64,000 nt of DNA from Leuctra nigra (taxonomy: Eukaryota; Arthropoda; Insecta; Plecoptera; Leuctridae): positions 3,348,001-3,412,000 of the forward strand of contig OW203771.1 of NCBI GenBank assembly GCA_934045905.1. Reading direction: 5' to 3'. The translations under genes and the position numbers were made by a program. The number at the start of each line of letters is the position of its first letter. Position 1 is the first letter of the stretch. Shown here piece by piece: positions 20,583-33,898 of this stretch. Below the pieces are notes generated by a model. That model did no database searches, had not been told where the DNA came from, and was given only the letters and a program-made list of their open reading frames with translations.

Positions 20583-21492
20583 GCGAGCGCAGCAAGGGTC
20601 ATTGTCATTGCGCCTATGACACTTTCACTGTTTCTTATTTTCTTTTCTTCATTGCCTTCAGGTCAAACCGATATGAATCAATCAATCTGAATGTTTGCAC
20701 ACATACTTATGTAATCCATATGGTCTCGTGATAAGCTTTTGAAAAGGATTCTGTGATTTCTTTTGAAATTATGAACTGGAATCGTTTGTTCGATCAAGTT
20801 CAAATTTTGCAGGTTCATCAGGACCCATGTTTTAGGTGTTTTTTGCCACTTTTCAGACCAATCTCTCGTCAACTTAAAAAGTTATTGACATTTTACGGAC
20901 ATTTTATGCGTGTTTGGAAATATTTTTCAATTTTCTTGAAGGAAAAACCAGATATAATTACACATTTGTAATAGGGAAGTCTCGTGAAGATTAGAATTCA
21001 GAATAATATTTATTTTATGAAAGTTGAGATGTTGCTGAACACAGATGTGGTATTATTTTTGTTTTTGGACGAATAGTTCTCCTGTAATTAATTTACAAAG
21101 TTTGATAGATCTCCTCTCATTTAAAAACAGGAAAATTGGCAATGACATCACAGTTTGCTATATTGCCATGGCAACAAGGGAATCCCCATGTCAACACAAT
21201 GTTCAAGACTTGGAAATGACATCACAGTTCTGATTCTTGTTAAAGGCCGTTTTTACCGCCAAAAATCATATGATATTTGAACTCGATTTTTATTAATGAA
21301 AATTTAAGATTTCACAGGTAATAAGTGTATTTGTCATTATTATTTGTGTTTATTTATAGAAATTTACTAGAATAAAATTTCATGAGACTTCCCTATTATG
21401 ACACATTCGTTTCGGCTCTTTCCAAGGTCTGTAGAACACAAACTTGCTAACGCATATAAATTCAGAGTCACTTATCACCGCGTTACACTAGT
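20583..21492 (+). mobile_element. Helitron-like copy interrupted by a TA-flanked miniature element
   Basis: It has family features: GAGCG-type start, GTTTGCACACATACTTATGTAATC, GACATTTTACGGACATTTTATGCG and CGTTTCGGCTCT. It ends CACCGCGTTACACTAG. The part from CGTTTCGG to GGTCTGTAG is the reverse complement of 57340-57400. It is split at 20970 by the element 20971-21396. Confidence 0.5.
20971..21396. mobile_element. TA-flanked miniature element (Tc1/mariner-like)
   Basis: Inverted ends ATAGGGAAGTCTCGTGAA and ATAGGGAAGTCTCATGAA are flanked by TA on both sides (20969-20970, 21397-21398). The related uninterrupted sequence near 57400 joins the two flanks, giving an empty-site comparison. The centre contains two CAATGACATCACAGTT-like stretches and no protein. 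Confidence 0.75.
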
Positions 21493-21496
21493 TGTA

Positions 21497-23060
21497 TTTA
21501 TGACATGAATCTACGAGAGCTTGTCAAGGAGCCTGTGTTTGTGAAATCTGAACCGTGTTTTGTGTTGTTTTAATAATGTCATTAGGAAAAGTACTTGTCT
21601 TTACATTTCAAGTGTTTATAAGAAGACGGCTGTGTCGTTTCGCATTAATTAGTGCTAATGAGAATGATTAGGAGATGATAAAGAAGAAGATGATGAGACA
21701 GGAGAGGCGGTGATGTTTTGTCAGGGATCACTTCTCCGAGTCTCGACTGATGGAAACTTCGATAAAACATCAGTCAAGGGTCTCTCCAATACGTTCTTTA
21801 CTTTGTTATAACCAAATACGATAAAATATTTTAGCTTTGAAATACAGGAAATACATAGTGTTTTGTTAAAAAGTTTTATCCATGTAACGAAAGTATTTGC
21901 TGCCAGCGAAGTATGATGGAAATCGAATTATTTTAAATTCACAATATCAAGATTATGACTTCAAAATATGAAACAAACACACTACATAGTGAAAAGTCAT
22001 TTAAAAGAATACTACGACTTTTAAAGATTCCGGACTGTCTTTCTTTTTTTTTAACAAAACCTCGTATTCGATCACGTTTTTGAGATGTGAAATACAGGAA
22101 AATCATAGAATAGAAGGGACTGATCAATACAAATTGATATTGGACATGTCATAATTAATAAAACAGTTTAAACATTCTCTTCCTCACAACCTTTAGAATA
22201 TTTTCCAAATAAGTGGACAACATTTCAAAGTGTAATTAGTTTATTGATTGAAACGTATCGATTTATTTATATTCAGCGAGACCAGAGATGGAGTATTATC
22301 AGTACCGATCCAGTATTCAAAATTAACTGAAATGAACAGATGTAGAGTGGTTTCAAATATTTCACAAGGGAGATGTTTGAAAATACTTAAGTTGGAATTG
22401 TAGTAAAATAATTCTGAAATATTTAAGAGAGGAGAGGTTGATAAATCTTTTCAATTAAAACTTGTAACTTCGATCGTCAGTTTAGAGTAAGCTTTTAAAA
22501 TTCGTCAATTACCAAGTTTGTCGTCTCGAAGAACTTTTTACTCAAAACATTTAATAGAAGCTCGAGCCTCTTGTCCCGACTTGTTTTCATTTGAGTTTGT
22601 TTACTCAACTGCTGTCATTTCAAAAGAAGCCGAAATACACCATTTACCTTTTACATACCTAATGGCCGCTCCGAAATAAAATGAAAGAAAATATAACTTT
22701 TTACATTAGGTCTGTTCGCATATCTCTACTTTTCACCACTGTTTGCTACCCCAAATTTGGTAATTACTTTTGACGTCTGATATACTAAAAAGACAATCAA
22801 TTCCTTCTGAATGACTAATGTTGTTCTTGTTCAACTACAATCACAAATAAAAGACGCTGTAATTTAAATAGATTTAGATCTTCACAACAAATTGACTATA
22901 ATTATTTTTGTTCAAATCCCGCAAAATGCACTGAATTCAAGTGGCCCAGATCGTATAATGGAATCTCGAGGTTATTTACATTGCAGTTGTATTTAATGCT
23001 CTGAAATAGGAAAAGTATTAGTACATATTTTAGATTTAAAAGTTCATCTTGAAAGTTTGT
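21497..23060. other. No gene or repeat recognised
   Basis: AT-rich, apparently single-copy within the window. Confidence 0.4.
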
Positions 23061-23076
23061 ATAAAATTAAATTAAA

Positions 23077-23265
23077 TCAAATGGGTTGCCCCAAATATAC
23101 CCTTAAAGGGGCCTGAAATCTGAATTTAAGTTCCTGGCAACCTCTTCCAGCTTCAACTTCATCTTCATATCGAATCACTTGGTACGTGTTGACAAAATCC
23201 TCGGGAAGTGAATAAAACTGAGCGTCTTCTTCATTAATAACCTGGCGTCGATGTCGTGACGTCAT
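23077..23265 (-). CDS. Unrecognised possible exon or small open frame
   Basis: A 62-codon frame, rich in Glu, Asp, Gln and Tyr, runs from an ATG to a TGA. It reads like real protein (for example EDAQFYSLPEDFVNTYQVIR) rather than repeat translation, and the DNA is less AT-rich than its surroundings. An in-frame CAG before VINEED could be an acceptor, in which case this would be a 3'-terminal exon. It shows no motif I recognise, no membrane segment and no signal peptide. It is on the same strand as the TMEM72-like gene and upstream of it, but nothing links them. It may be chance. Confidence 0.3.
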   Translation of the reverse strand: MTSRHRRQVINEEDAQFYSLPEDFVNTYQVIRYEDEVEAGRGCQELKFRFQAPLRVYLGQPI

Positions 23266-24273
23266 AGGCCAGTCGCTTCTGATTCAAATAGACCTCGGGT
23301 GTTTAACTTACAAGCACTTTCAGCCCTGGAGATGTGAAATGTTTACATTTTATTTGCATCAAGACGAAGATGTGTAACGATGGGGAAGAGACGTGAAATA
23401 ATTATAATTAAAAGCGTTGATAAACGAACCTTCGTATTGCATGAGAACAATTTTCTATTGTACAATTGAATTTGTTGAATAAAAATTGTCTAAAACAACC
23501 AAAATGTTGGTACCAATGACCATGCAAACTTTTAAGTTGATCGGCCAAATATTCAAATATTTTGAAAAAGTCTGCAATCCATGAAATTGTATATTTTATG
23601 ACCAGTTCTTCATTACTCTTCTAATCCACTATTAAAGTTTAAACGGTCATTCAAGGAATCTCATTGGTTGTTTTTCTAATTAACAACAGTCCTAATATAG
23701 TCCTAATTTACATGTTTAAAATTGAGCAGAGTATCGAGAAACTAACTCTAAATGTGTAATATTTTGAGTGTTTCAAATAAGGTTCTAAAATTTCCGAACC
23801 AAAAATCTTGAGGAAAAAAAGTTTTTTCGGGTGTTTTCCGTAAAAACGGGATTTTTGGGTCAAATTTATTTAAGTACATATTTCGCATATTTTTGGTTTG
23901 TTACACATGACCAATTATATTTTTCGGTACTGCGCAAAAGAAAGTTTATCCCCCAAATTTTCCCGCTCTTTCCCGCTCACCCGCTCTTTGCAAAGCAGTG
24001 GGATTGTCCTCCTCTTACAGGTTCTTTCTTCCACTTACAGAATCTGCAGCCATATTCATGTTATCATTTATAAATTTAAAACATGATGTCATTCATATTA
24101 ATCAATATTTTATTTCGAGAATCTCAATGAATAAAATCATTAACAATGTAATTGAGCATTCATTGCCTTATTGCATGTATATTACATTCTATTTTCTCCA
24201 CTCCTCGAAGTCATATATGCCAAAATATTGTAAAAATCCTCCAAAATACAATTTGAATATAAAAAGCTATTAA

Positions 24274-25029
24274 GGTGGCTGGATCGATCGATTTTTTGAA
24301 GTATTAGAGAGCTTTCACTAATTTAGTAAGTGTAAAAAATCACGTTTATAAATTCTTTTAGCACATAATTTACTTGTATAATATACTGGGTAGTTGAAAT
24401 AGACAACATTTAAATGGTATTTATACGTTATCTTATTATTTAGAGCAGTATTACTGCCCCAAGGAAGTTAGTTTTGATTTGGATATTGAAGAATTATCTA
24501 AAATTTTAACAATACGGTACAATATGGCAACATCGTACTTTGAAAATTTTGATTTGTGTGGAGTCATGATGGCTGAGCTTGCTGAGCTTACACCTAGAGT
24601 TTACTTTCATGAAAAGTCAAGGTATCTTTAGTAGGCATTTAGTGCCTTCTAACTACCTTGAGCACTCCCATGTTGCCAAAAGTATTTTGACTTGAATCGC
24701 AATTTGAATTGAATCGCCTATAACTTTTTATTTAGCACACGATGATATTGGTTTATATTTTTTTAATGAAAGTAAATAGAACAAAGATTATTTCTTATAT
24801 AGGTTTTTTGAAAATCTATCGAGCCAATTAATTAGAATCTTCATTTGTAGCAAATTTTTGAAACCTGCCATAAGATAACATGGGGAAAATACTGCTTTCT
24901 TATTCGCCTATCTCGAAAACTAGACACGGGAAGTATTTTATTTTTTGAAGTGTTGTTTAGGGGATACCCATGAGTGAGTACAGCAAAATTAAACACTATC
25001 TGAAAAAATGGTCGATCGACCCAGCCACC
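24274..25029. mobile_element. TTAA-flanked miniature element, 756 bp
   Basis: Inverted ends GGTGGCTGGATCGATCGA and GGTGGCTGGGTCGATCGA are flanked by TTAA at 24270-24273 and 25030-25033. TTAA duplications fit piggyBac-type elements. It encodes nothing convincing. The GGTG...CACC ends and TTAA target are shared with 46761-47292. Confidence 0.75.
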
Positions 25030-25240
25030 TTAACAAACAATATAATAATAATTTTCAATTTTTCCCCACAATTTTTTTTCTCACCTCCATGAAAGCAACA
25101 AAAAAAGTTTTTCCGCTCTTAAAATCCCTATTTTCAAACACTAATGCTTTAGAGCATGAGCCTTCTAGCCAAGTCGGATCTCCTCTACGCAATGCTACGC
25201 GCTGTGATTAAATTATCCCCATGAGAAGTGACGGACAAAG

Positions 25241-25283
25241 CACAGCACGGCACGGCACGGCACGGCACGGCACGGCACGGCAG
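25241..25283. repeat. GGCAC pentanucleotide microsatellite
   Basis: About eight tandem CACGG units. Confidence 0.9.
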
Positions 25284-25524
25284 GTCTACTTTCATCGCGT
25301 ATTGAAAGCCTTGATGAGCTCGCACAAGTCTCAAAGACTCTCTCTAAGACCCACTTGGATGTTGCGAAGCAAAGATAATCCACTTCATCCCACGGAAAGC
25401 TGACAACATACGAGATCTAGTTAAGAAGGAAGGCGATTTCTGCAGAAGAAGAACAGAAGAGATCTTATGTTCAGGAGAAACACTCGGCGTTAAATACCAG
25501 CCGAGTCGATATAAACTACCTATG

Positions 25525-25951
25525 CAGGCGCGTAGGAAGGTGGTGATGGGGGGGGGGGATATCCCCCCACTCGAGCAGGGTGACCCCCCATTCACCATAC
25601 AAAATTAAGTTAAGTGTCCAAAAATCATTTAAAAATCGTTTAAATTCCAAAAAAATGCCATGCGGGTAAAAATAGGGAGTTACCTATTTATTGTAATTGG
25701 ATCCCCGAATCGATTTTAAAATGTTTATATTCGAAAAAAATACCTTTCGGGGCAACAATCGGAGTTTTTTTTGTTTGTTTCAGTTTGCGCATTGTAAAGC
25801 CCCAAAACACTTTTAACTGGTTTAAATTCCAAAAAATTCCTTGCGGGGCTAAAACTGGGCGCTACGCCCCCCAGACCCCTCTTCCGGATGTCGCAATCCC
25901 CCCCCCCCCCCCCCCCCCCCCCGAATGATAAAAGTAGTTCCTACGCGCCTG
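25525..25951. mobile_element. hAT-type non-autonomous element, 427 bp
   Basis: Perfect 14-bp inverted ends CAGGCGCGTAGGAA are flanked by an 8-bp duplication TACCTATG (25517-25524, 25952-25959). The interior carries G and C homopolymers and GCGCTACGCCCCCCAGACCC-like stretches also seen in other hAT copies here. Non-coding. Confidence 0.88.
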
Positions 25952-26934
25952 TACCTATGAATATCGAATAAGTGTCAAGGTAAGCGAGCCTTCGTATTGC
26001 ATGCGAATTAATATTTGGGTGAAAGTTGCTGCTCTATGATGTGTCAGACAATGTTTTTGAAATGGTTTTGAATGGATACAATTATTTCAAAACATGCATA
26101 AAATTACTTCTTGACACATTTGTCTGAAAATGTATAAAAGCTCTTAAAATGAGACTTCCTATTTCAACCAATCACAGGATCTCGTTAAAAAAATAGACCT
26201 GTAAATTGTCTTTATGACAGTTTGTGTGCAAAATGTTCTATCGATTGTTGAACGGTTTGCCCAAGGCATTGACTACTAAAAAAAGAGAAAGTGGGCATAA
26301 AGTAAGAGTCTATTAATCTGTCTGATATCCTCATAACATAGTTTTATGTTCACTTATACACTTTTTATTCTTATAGTTCCTTATAGTTTCCGGACAACTT
26401 AGTCGGTTGTAAAGTTCATGAATGATGGCATAAGAAAAAGCTCTAATGGAAACGTTCTCCTTCTCTACAACCGGTCTTTGCTATTAATCCAGATCTCCAA
26501 ATATATCGTACAATTTCTTTGAATCCCAGCTCCATGTTTCTCAATTCCGTTGTAAAATACATCACAGTAATGCAATCATTCTCATCTCTTGCACTCTAGC
26601 AGCGACAAAATGGAAGAGCTTTCTATAGGCATTCTGGGAGCCGTGTGTATTTTATGTATCCGGTTTCCGTTGGCTTTACGATGTCATCGAAATGCTATCT
26701 CCAGTGATAAAATGTCGCAGAGAAAGGACGCTGGAATACAAGAAGCTCGGAACTGGGAGAGGAATTCAGGGAAAGAATCTGGGTTTGAAGTCGTCCACTT
26801 TTAATTAGTTTAGTAGATTGGATATGTTATGGCAAAGCGATTTGAGAATCTCTTTGTAATGAGTACTTTCCTCTAACACCCGATCGTAATAGAAAGAGGT
26901 TGCATCAACAAGGCCGTGGACGAAATGATCTGAG

Positions 26935-27063
26935 GTGCCCTATTCTAGATCGTTTTCCCAATTCCATTCTGATGGAAACCGGTCACGGCCATAAGGTTTA
27001 ACATTGTATGGAATCGAATTCCATCAGAATTGGGAATTTAAAAGTTGTAGAATAGGGGGCCCC
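26935..27063. mobile_element. Short foldback element with CCCTATTCT ends
   Basis: Inverted arms of about 43 bp (GGTGCCCTATTCTAGA; TCCATCAGAATTGGGAAT) surround a 45-bp loop. A relative with the same ends is at 57693-57790. Confidence 0.65.
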
Positions 27064-27069
27064 TGATGG

Positions 27070-28380
27070 GCGGAATCCAATACTTAAAAACTTGCGTCCA
27101 TAAATCTAGAAAATATTTGAACATGATGGAAAATAAAAATGTATTTAATATAATAATATGTAAATTAAAACAAATACATTTTCTAGTTTTAAAATTAAAA
27201 TTTGCTAGGTAAATAAGTTTGTTGAATGTTTGATTGTTGAATAAAAATGCTGTTGCATTGTTTTACTGGATGGGGTGCGAAGTGCAAAGATATGCGGCTG
27301 AACCGTGGATTCTGCCAACTGATGGTTTCTTTATAACCATTCACTTGTATCTACAGTTCCAGTTTAACACCTTATGATGGTAGTTTTGGTTTCATATAGT
27401 TATAGTTAGAGGAGACTGTTTATAAGTTCAAGTTAGCTATCAAGCTGTACTAGTAGGTGTTAAAATATTTACGCCTGGTTTTACAATATCCTTCGCTGCT
27501 AATTGCCTGTCCCATGGTAACTATAACTACTACTTTATCTCACAGATAACTTTATCAGGATAATTGAAAACAAAAGTTATAGCTGTTTGAATCGATAGAA
27601 AATTATTCATTTTATATTGGAATGTAGGTCAATTTGAAGTCTGCCATTTCAATTATTCCAATAAGTTCTTTGCCCGGAGTTCAAACTCATTAAATGTAAT
27701 GGAAAAGAATATCTTGACATCGGCTTATAAGTCATTAGGTTTTGAAAATTTTAATTAAACCTATTGATTTAATATACGGAAAATTCAATAAGGAAATCCT
27801 TACTCCTTATCCTCAGTAATATCTTTAATTAATTTTCAAACTTTTCTTTATTCTGTCTGTGACCTTGGGCTACATAGACATTTTCAGATATCGAAATTTA
27901 ATTTGACTTGTTCTTGTAGCGTGCTCTTTTTTTGGCTTTAGATGTTTTCAAACTTTTACTCAACAAACTTTTAAATTATTTCAACAATATGCTTGAATCG
28001 AATTTCAATTAATGTGGCAGAGTTTTATATTTATTCGTCAAAGAAGAATAAAAATATTCTACTAAATCGAGTGGAAAAACATTATAGAAGAAGTTATCTT
28101 ATTTTCATTGAATGAAATCAGAAATCGCTGGTACGAAAGAATTTAAGTATCACAGATGGTTTGAGGCTTCATAGAAAGAACTTTCAAAGAATCAGATCAT
28201 CTCACCAAACCCAGACCAGATAAGACCAGCTTACACAGATTTCATTCAATATTCCTCTATGCATTCTCTAAAACTTACACTTGGTGAGTTTCTGTTAGAC
28301 TAGACACTATAGACAGAACAAACATTTTCAGATAGGTAAGTTGGTGTGAATAAATTCTATAAACCATGGCTATACAGATA
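27070..28380. other. No gene or repeat recognised
   Basis: AT-rich, no coding-like frame longer than about 50 codons. Confidence 0.4.
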
Positions 28381-28383
28381 ATG

Positions 28384-28595
28384 ACTATTTTTTGTTGATT
28401 GCTTAATGGGCTTTTACTAATTTTACTTATGTAAAAGACTTTTGTGGCCAAAATGTTAATTAATTGATCAAATTATAATCAAAATCTTGATCAAAATCTT
28501 TTGTAGCCAAAATGGTGAATTAGTTGATCAAATTAATCAAAATCTTTTACACGAGTAAAATGATAAAAAAGCATAAAGCAATCAACAAAAAATAT
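28384..28595. mobile_element. Foldback element with internal direct repeat
   Basis: Inverted arms carry ATTTTTTGTTGATTGCTT and TTTTACTTATGTAAAAG. The centre repeats TTTTGTGGCCAAAATG and TTTTGTAGCCAAAATG about 60 bp apart. No coding content. Confidence 0.6.
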
Positions 28596-29078
28596 TCTTT
28601 ATGGTAATCTTCTTGCATATGAAGAAGTCAGCTGAGGTTTGACATACAACGGTCTTCTTTCCTTTTCTAATTATGAATTTTATTTTATTATCGTGAAATA
28701 CAAATTTGCTCGTCTTACTCAATGCCCGAGCTGTTTATTTTCCAAGCTTCTTTGAATGTTGATCGTTAATTTTTAAATTAGAGCTCGAAATTGTCATAAA
28801 TAAACCCTACTTCTAAAAGGGCTGAAAGTTTTAGTGTAATGTTTGGCTTCAACTTTACTACTCAATGCCGCAACCGAACAAACTGTCAAGTTAAACATTG
28901 GGTTTCCGCAGTGAGTTAATGTCTGGAATGAATGTTGATCCAACGTCAACATGTTCATGATCTGATTCAGACCTTTCTCGAGCTTTCGGGAATTCCCAAC
29001 GCCGCTTGTGATTGCGTGAGATTGACTTTCAAGCACTTAGAAGGCGGTGAAAGAGACTTGGAACTTGCTGGAGTTGCA

Positions 29079-29480
29079 CGAGCGAAGCGAGCGTTATGAC
29101 ACATTACACTGTGAAGATAGACACAGATTTTCATGCAATTTTCTACGGAAATTTAAAATATTTTACGATCAACCAATCAACTAATCGATCTGAAATTGTG
29201 CACATACACTAATCATAAAAGCGTCCAAGTACGAGTTGAAAATACTTTGATTGGTTGATATTTAAAAATTAACCCTTTGTCCGATCGAGTTCAAATTGTG
29301 TTCAGCCATTGAAGTAAGCATTTTATGAGATGTGACTAATTTTCAGACAAATTGGTGGAGAACATCAAGGCTCCATTGATTGATATTCTGAGCTCATTTT
29401 GAAATTTAGTTAAATTTGATTTAACGAAAAAGTATTGTGCACCGCACAGCTTTATCACTCCATCACTCATCGTGTTTTGG
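29079..29480 (+). mobile_element. Helitron-like family fragment, 5' portion
   Basis: It begins ACGAGCGAAGCGAGCG, as do 44213 onward and the minus-strand 15512 end. It continues with CAACTAATCGATCTGAAATT and CACATACACTAATC, typical of the family. The hairpin/CTAG end was not found, so it is truncated or decayed. Confidence 0.4.
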
Positions 29481-30364
29481 TGTTACGATCCATGGTGTTA
29501 CTATTTTACTATTTTAATATTTTGTCAATTCGAACAAAATAATTTAAAAAACACAAAACATCAATTTTTTTAGTAGTAAGAACTTTATTAGCAAGTTTGT
29601 GCTATTTAAACATAGGTAAACATATAGGTAATGCAATCATTAAATCTAATAATAATTATCCGTCCCCTTTGTCCCAGAAAGTTGATCTTTCACCTGGTTT
29701 GGGGGACAGTTGGTTACCTCTAACAAATTTTGAACAATATCGCCTAAAAATCTTTTCATTATCTAAAAATCTATCTAAAAATCTTACTCAAATGTAAGCA
29801 TGATGTTTTTAAATGATAAAAAATACACCAAATATAGAGTTTCGCTCGCAAAAATTTCACAATATTTGAAATTCACTTATTCACGTAAAAATACAACAAC
29901 AAATGCTGCACTACCGTCAATAATGCCTTCTTGATCGTGGGTCTCTCGCACAGATCCACTAGTGTAACCCGCACTTGGAATGCGACTAATGGATAATGGA
30001 GGAGAAAAAGAAACGAGAAAACTTCGACCAAGTTCCGGAACGTTTAATTTCATTTATAAAGTTGGTAGTCGCGATCACTTGGGACCTTGGTTTTGATTTG
30101 TTTGTTTGCCAGCATTGTCTGTCGCTTGGCGAGACTTAAGTCTGCTCACTAACTTCTTATTCTTGAGAACTACGTCTTCTTAATGTCACATTACTTCTTT
30201 ATAGAGCATTAGAAGCAGATGCAATGTACTTGGGTTGAGAGAGCCAAATCTTGATGGCGGGAAATATATGAATGATTTGAATATTTAGAGATTGTATCAC
30301 GAATTTTAATGTCCGAAGAGAATTAGCTAGCATTAATAATGAAAACATATTTAAGACTGCCAAT

Positions 30365-32304
30365 CAGTGGCGTGCCGACCTATCTAAATTTGGTGCTCGA
30401 GCACAGTCATTTTTTGGGGGTGGGTGGTCCCCGCCAGGGGACCTACCCACCTTGCGACACATTTTATAATGTAACAGTGATACATTCTCCACTAATACAA
30501 CTTAATGTATTCCCACAAACATGGTGATGAGGGTGTATACGTCGTATTGCTGCACAGCAAACAGTAACATTGTAAATATCAATAATGGAAAGGGAACAAA
30601 AGATTTTTTATCAATAAATGTATGCATGTATACATGATTAGTGCTTATGCAATTGATACATTTTAGGGGTTGAGTAGGTCTAGGTGGGTGGATGGTTGCA
30701 AAAACTGCAGGTTGATGGTTCGGTGGGTGGATGGATGATAAAATATTTATGAAATAATATTGAATTGACCCATTTACAGTACTTATTGAAAGGATTTGAT
30801 GAATCATAAAAACAGCATAACGGTTAGAGAATCATCTTCTGTAGGTATTTTCTTTCATGCTCCTGCATGCTGGATCGAAAATAGTATTTATTATCAGAAA
30901 AGAAGCATAGAAAATTTAAATATCGCTGTGATACAGTTTGTCTGTGTATAATTTATGATGGATGTAAATTAACGAACATGAATCCATTGAATCCATTGAA
31001 TTAATTGCACCAAAATCATTTTAAACCCGTCCTTGGGTAGCCTCAAGGGCGTATTCAGGGGTGGGCCGAGGGGGCCATGCCCCCCCCCCCCCCCCGAAAT
31101 CAGGATTTCATCTAAGAAAATAAGCACATTTAAAATAATATGTGGAAAAAAACTTAAAGATAGATCATGTCAAAAACGTTCCAAATTGTTTAGAATTGAG
31201 TTTAAATTCACACACATTTCTTTAACCTCTTAGTCTAATTTTTTGATATTTTGTAATTTATAATTTCCCAAAATAGCTATACATTGCGATTCAAAATTGC
31301 ACCAAAATGAATGACCTTGATCCAAAATTTTCTCGGGGGCTGCGCCCCCGAACCCCCTGTTTTCCACTGTCATTTTTCAAAATATTAGTAATGTCGGCCC
31401 CCCCACCCTCCCGAAATTTCATCCTGGATACGCCCTTGGGTAGCCTAATACAAAAAATAATCATTCACAATTATTGTACCTACCTGAAAAACCATTTTAA
31501 ACGTGTGCTAATGTACAGTTGAAAACCAAAAAATAGCTGCGCCGCATTTTTTTGTTTTAATGACTTTTTTGTTTTCTATCAAAAATACAGTATACCTTGT
31601 AAAATTATTTAAAACCCGTTTTAATGTAGCCAAAACCAAAAAGTTTCACTGCGCGGCTATTTTATTTATAATTTTATTACTTACCTGCGCGGCTTTTTTA
31701 TGTGTGATTTTTATACATTAATGAATTTTCTGTTTTCTTTCAAAATCGTCGTACCTGTAAAATCATTTAAAACTCGTTCTAATGTAGTCAAAATCCCAAA
31801 ATTTCGCTGAGCGGCATTTTTAGTTTGATTTTATTTCGAATATAAATTATACTGACTGTTCTGTTTTCCTTCAAAAATATCGTACCTGCCTGTAAACTTA
31901 TTGTAAACCCGTCTATAATCAAAAGAGAAAAAATCGATGCGCGGCATTTGTGCGGGTGCAAACCGTTTAATAATTAAATTAATTACTTCCCAGAGCTAAA
32001 ACTAAAATAATTCACTTCACTTTATTTGTTTCTCTGTAGTTTTAAGAGGTGCTTCATCAAACATTAACAATGATACATTATTTTCAAGTCTAAAATGCAC
32101 CAAAAACCTTCAAAGTTGGTATTGAAATTGATTTTTTTCCGAGGCTATGCTCGCACCCCGGACCTGCATGTACCTACTGGGGGGTCCTCTCCCCAGACCC
32201 CATTGCGATCGCTGCCAATTTTATGTTCTTGACCATTGGGGGTGGGTGGGTATACCCATCAATGAATAAGCACCGGTCCTCAAGATAGGTTCGGCACGCC
32301 ACTG
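30365..32304. mobile_element. hAT-type element, 1940 bp, containing a younger hAT
   Basis: Ends CAGTGGCGTGCCGACCTAT and CAGTGGCGTGCCGAACCTAT are flanked by an 8-bp duplication CTGCCAAT (30357-30364, 32305-32312). The interior is non-coding for transposase. It has a repeated module of about 120 bp with GCGCGGC and CAAAAATACAGTATACCTG-like pieces (about 31530-31930), and a nested hAT at 31044-31438. A helper must supply transposase. Confidence 0.87.
31044..31438. mobile_element. hAT-type element, 395 bp, nested
   Basis: Ends CAAGGGCGTATTCAGG and CAAGGGCGTATCCAGG are flanked by an 8-bp duplication GGTAGCCT (31036-31043, 31439-31446). It is inserted within 30365-32304. It has a C homopolymer near its left end and short frames without homology. 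Confidence 0.87.
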
Positions 32305-32456
32305 CTGCCAATCTCAGGTTAATTCAAAATTCGAGTTAGTAAAAGCCAATGTGATGACGGAAATAATCCTACTTATGACGGCCGAGGATTGGGCTTACCC
32401 TAACACGATTTTAATATCTTTTTATCAATATCATTACCAGTGTAATTCTTTATTAA

Positions 32457-33000
32457 CTAGGAAGAAATACAGTGTAACGCGTTGATGAGCGAGTACAGAT
32501 ACGTGCAACATCTCAAGCCAAACACGATACGATTATCTTTTGCAACTTTCCAGTGTCTTTACACTTTGGTTCTGGAAAAACTGAGTAACAGATCCATCGT
32601 GACTTGGGTACTTTTCTAAAAAATCTATTTTGACAACTCTTTCTGAAATAGCAACAAGTCTGTAAATACGTTACCGATAGGGTTGAAATGGGTGAAATAA
32701 GAGTTAATGTAGATCTTGATCACCATGCCAAATTTAAACTTAATCGGATCATTTTGATATTCAACCAATCGGAATTATTTTTAAATTTTAACCAATTGGA
32801 GGATTTAGCTGAAACTTCGATGGATTTAATAAAATATTGGTTACAATGACCCTTCAAAATTTCAAATTGATCAAACCTATACCAATCGGAAGATATGTTT
32901 TTGTAAAAATTTTAACCAATTAACCGATTTCAACATTACACTTATCTACAACAATTACATTTGTGACAGATATTGTTACAAATCGGATAAAAAAAGTCTC
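32457..33000 (-). mobile_element. Helitron-like element, minus strand, decayed 3' end
   Basis: A CTAG at 32457-32460 is followed on the plus strand by CAGTGTAACGCGTTGATGAG. The hairpin's other half is mutated (GAAGAAATA in place of GAAAACGCT). The body shows family phrases such as CAACCAATCGG and AAATTTTAACCAAT. The far boundary is uncertain. Confidence 0.5.
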
Positions 33001-33709
33001 CAAGGACAAACTCACTCCCAGTCGTATTATGAAGAAATTTTAATAAATTATTACTCCATCGTCCAAAAATGCATGCTTTCAATATCGAACATTTTCATTG
33101 AGCATTTAGAGTACATTATCAAGGCACGTTTCCAGTCAAATATTTGAAAGCGAAGATCATAAAAAGTACGCGCAACACCTGTTACCTACATGATGAAAAT
33201 GTCAAGTGCACCTGTCGTTCGCGTTTGAGGATAAGCTGAAAATAAGTCGAGAATGCCTCTGAAATAGAGCTAAAGTACACTCTCTTGGGGACATCGATTG
33301 AAATTAAAATTGTTAAATTTGGCACCACTCATTTAGTATTAAAAATGTATCATGCTGGAGTTAAAATTTAAAAAACGTATTTTCAAAACGCATAGGAATG
33401 GTTCAAATCTACTTGTATAAATATGAAGATTTGGAGTGCGCTTTGGACAAAACTATCTTGGAAAGGAGAAACGAAATTATTTGCGTTTTCATTGTTTAAG
33501 AAACAATTTAGTGCTTATCGCAATAGTTGTCAACTGTTTCAAGTTTTATACAATGCAAACTTAAAACGGTTTCAAAATGCGAATCTCAAGAATTGGCCTC
33601 CAGAAAATTCCTGCATCCACTTTTTGTGTCTGAGATTTCAATTCGCAGTTTCAATCAGTTGAGAATTAAAAGTTAAGAATTAGTTCCCTACTAAGGCCAC
33701 GATCGCCTC

Positions 33710-33816
33710 CTTCCCATCGCCATCGCCATCGCCATCGCCATCGCCATCGCCATCGTCATCGTCATCGTCATCGTCATCGCCATCGCCATCGTCATCGTCA
33801 TCGCCATCGCCATCGC

Positions 33817-33898
<82 letters not shown>

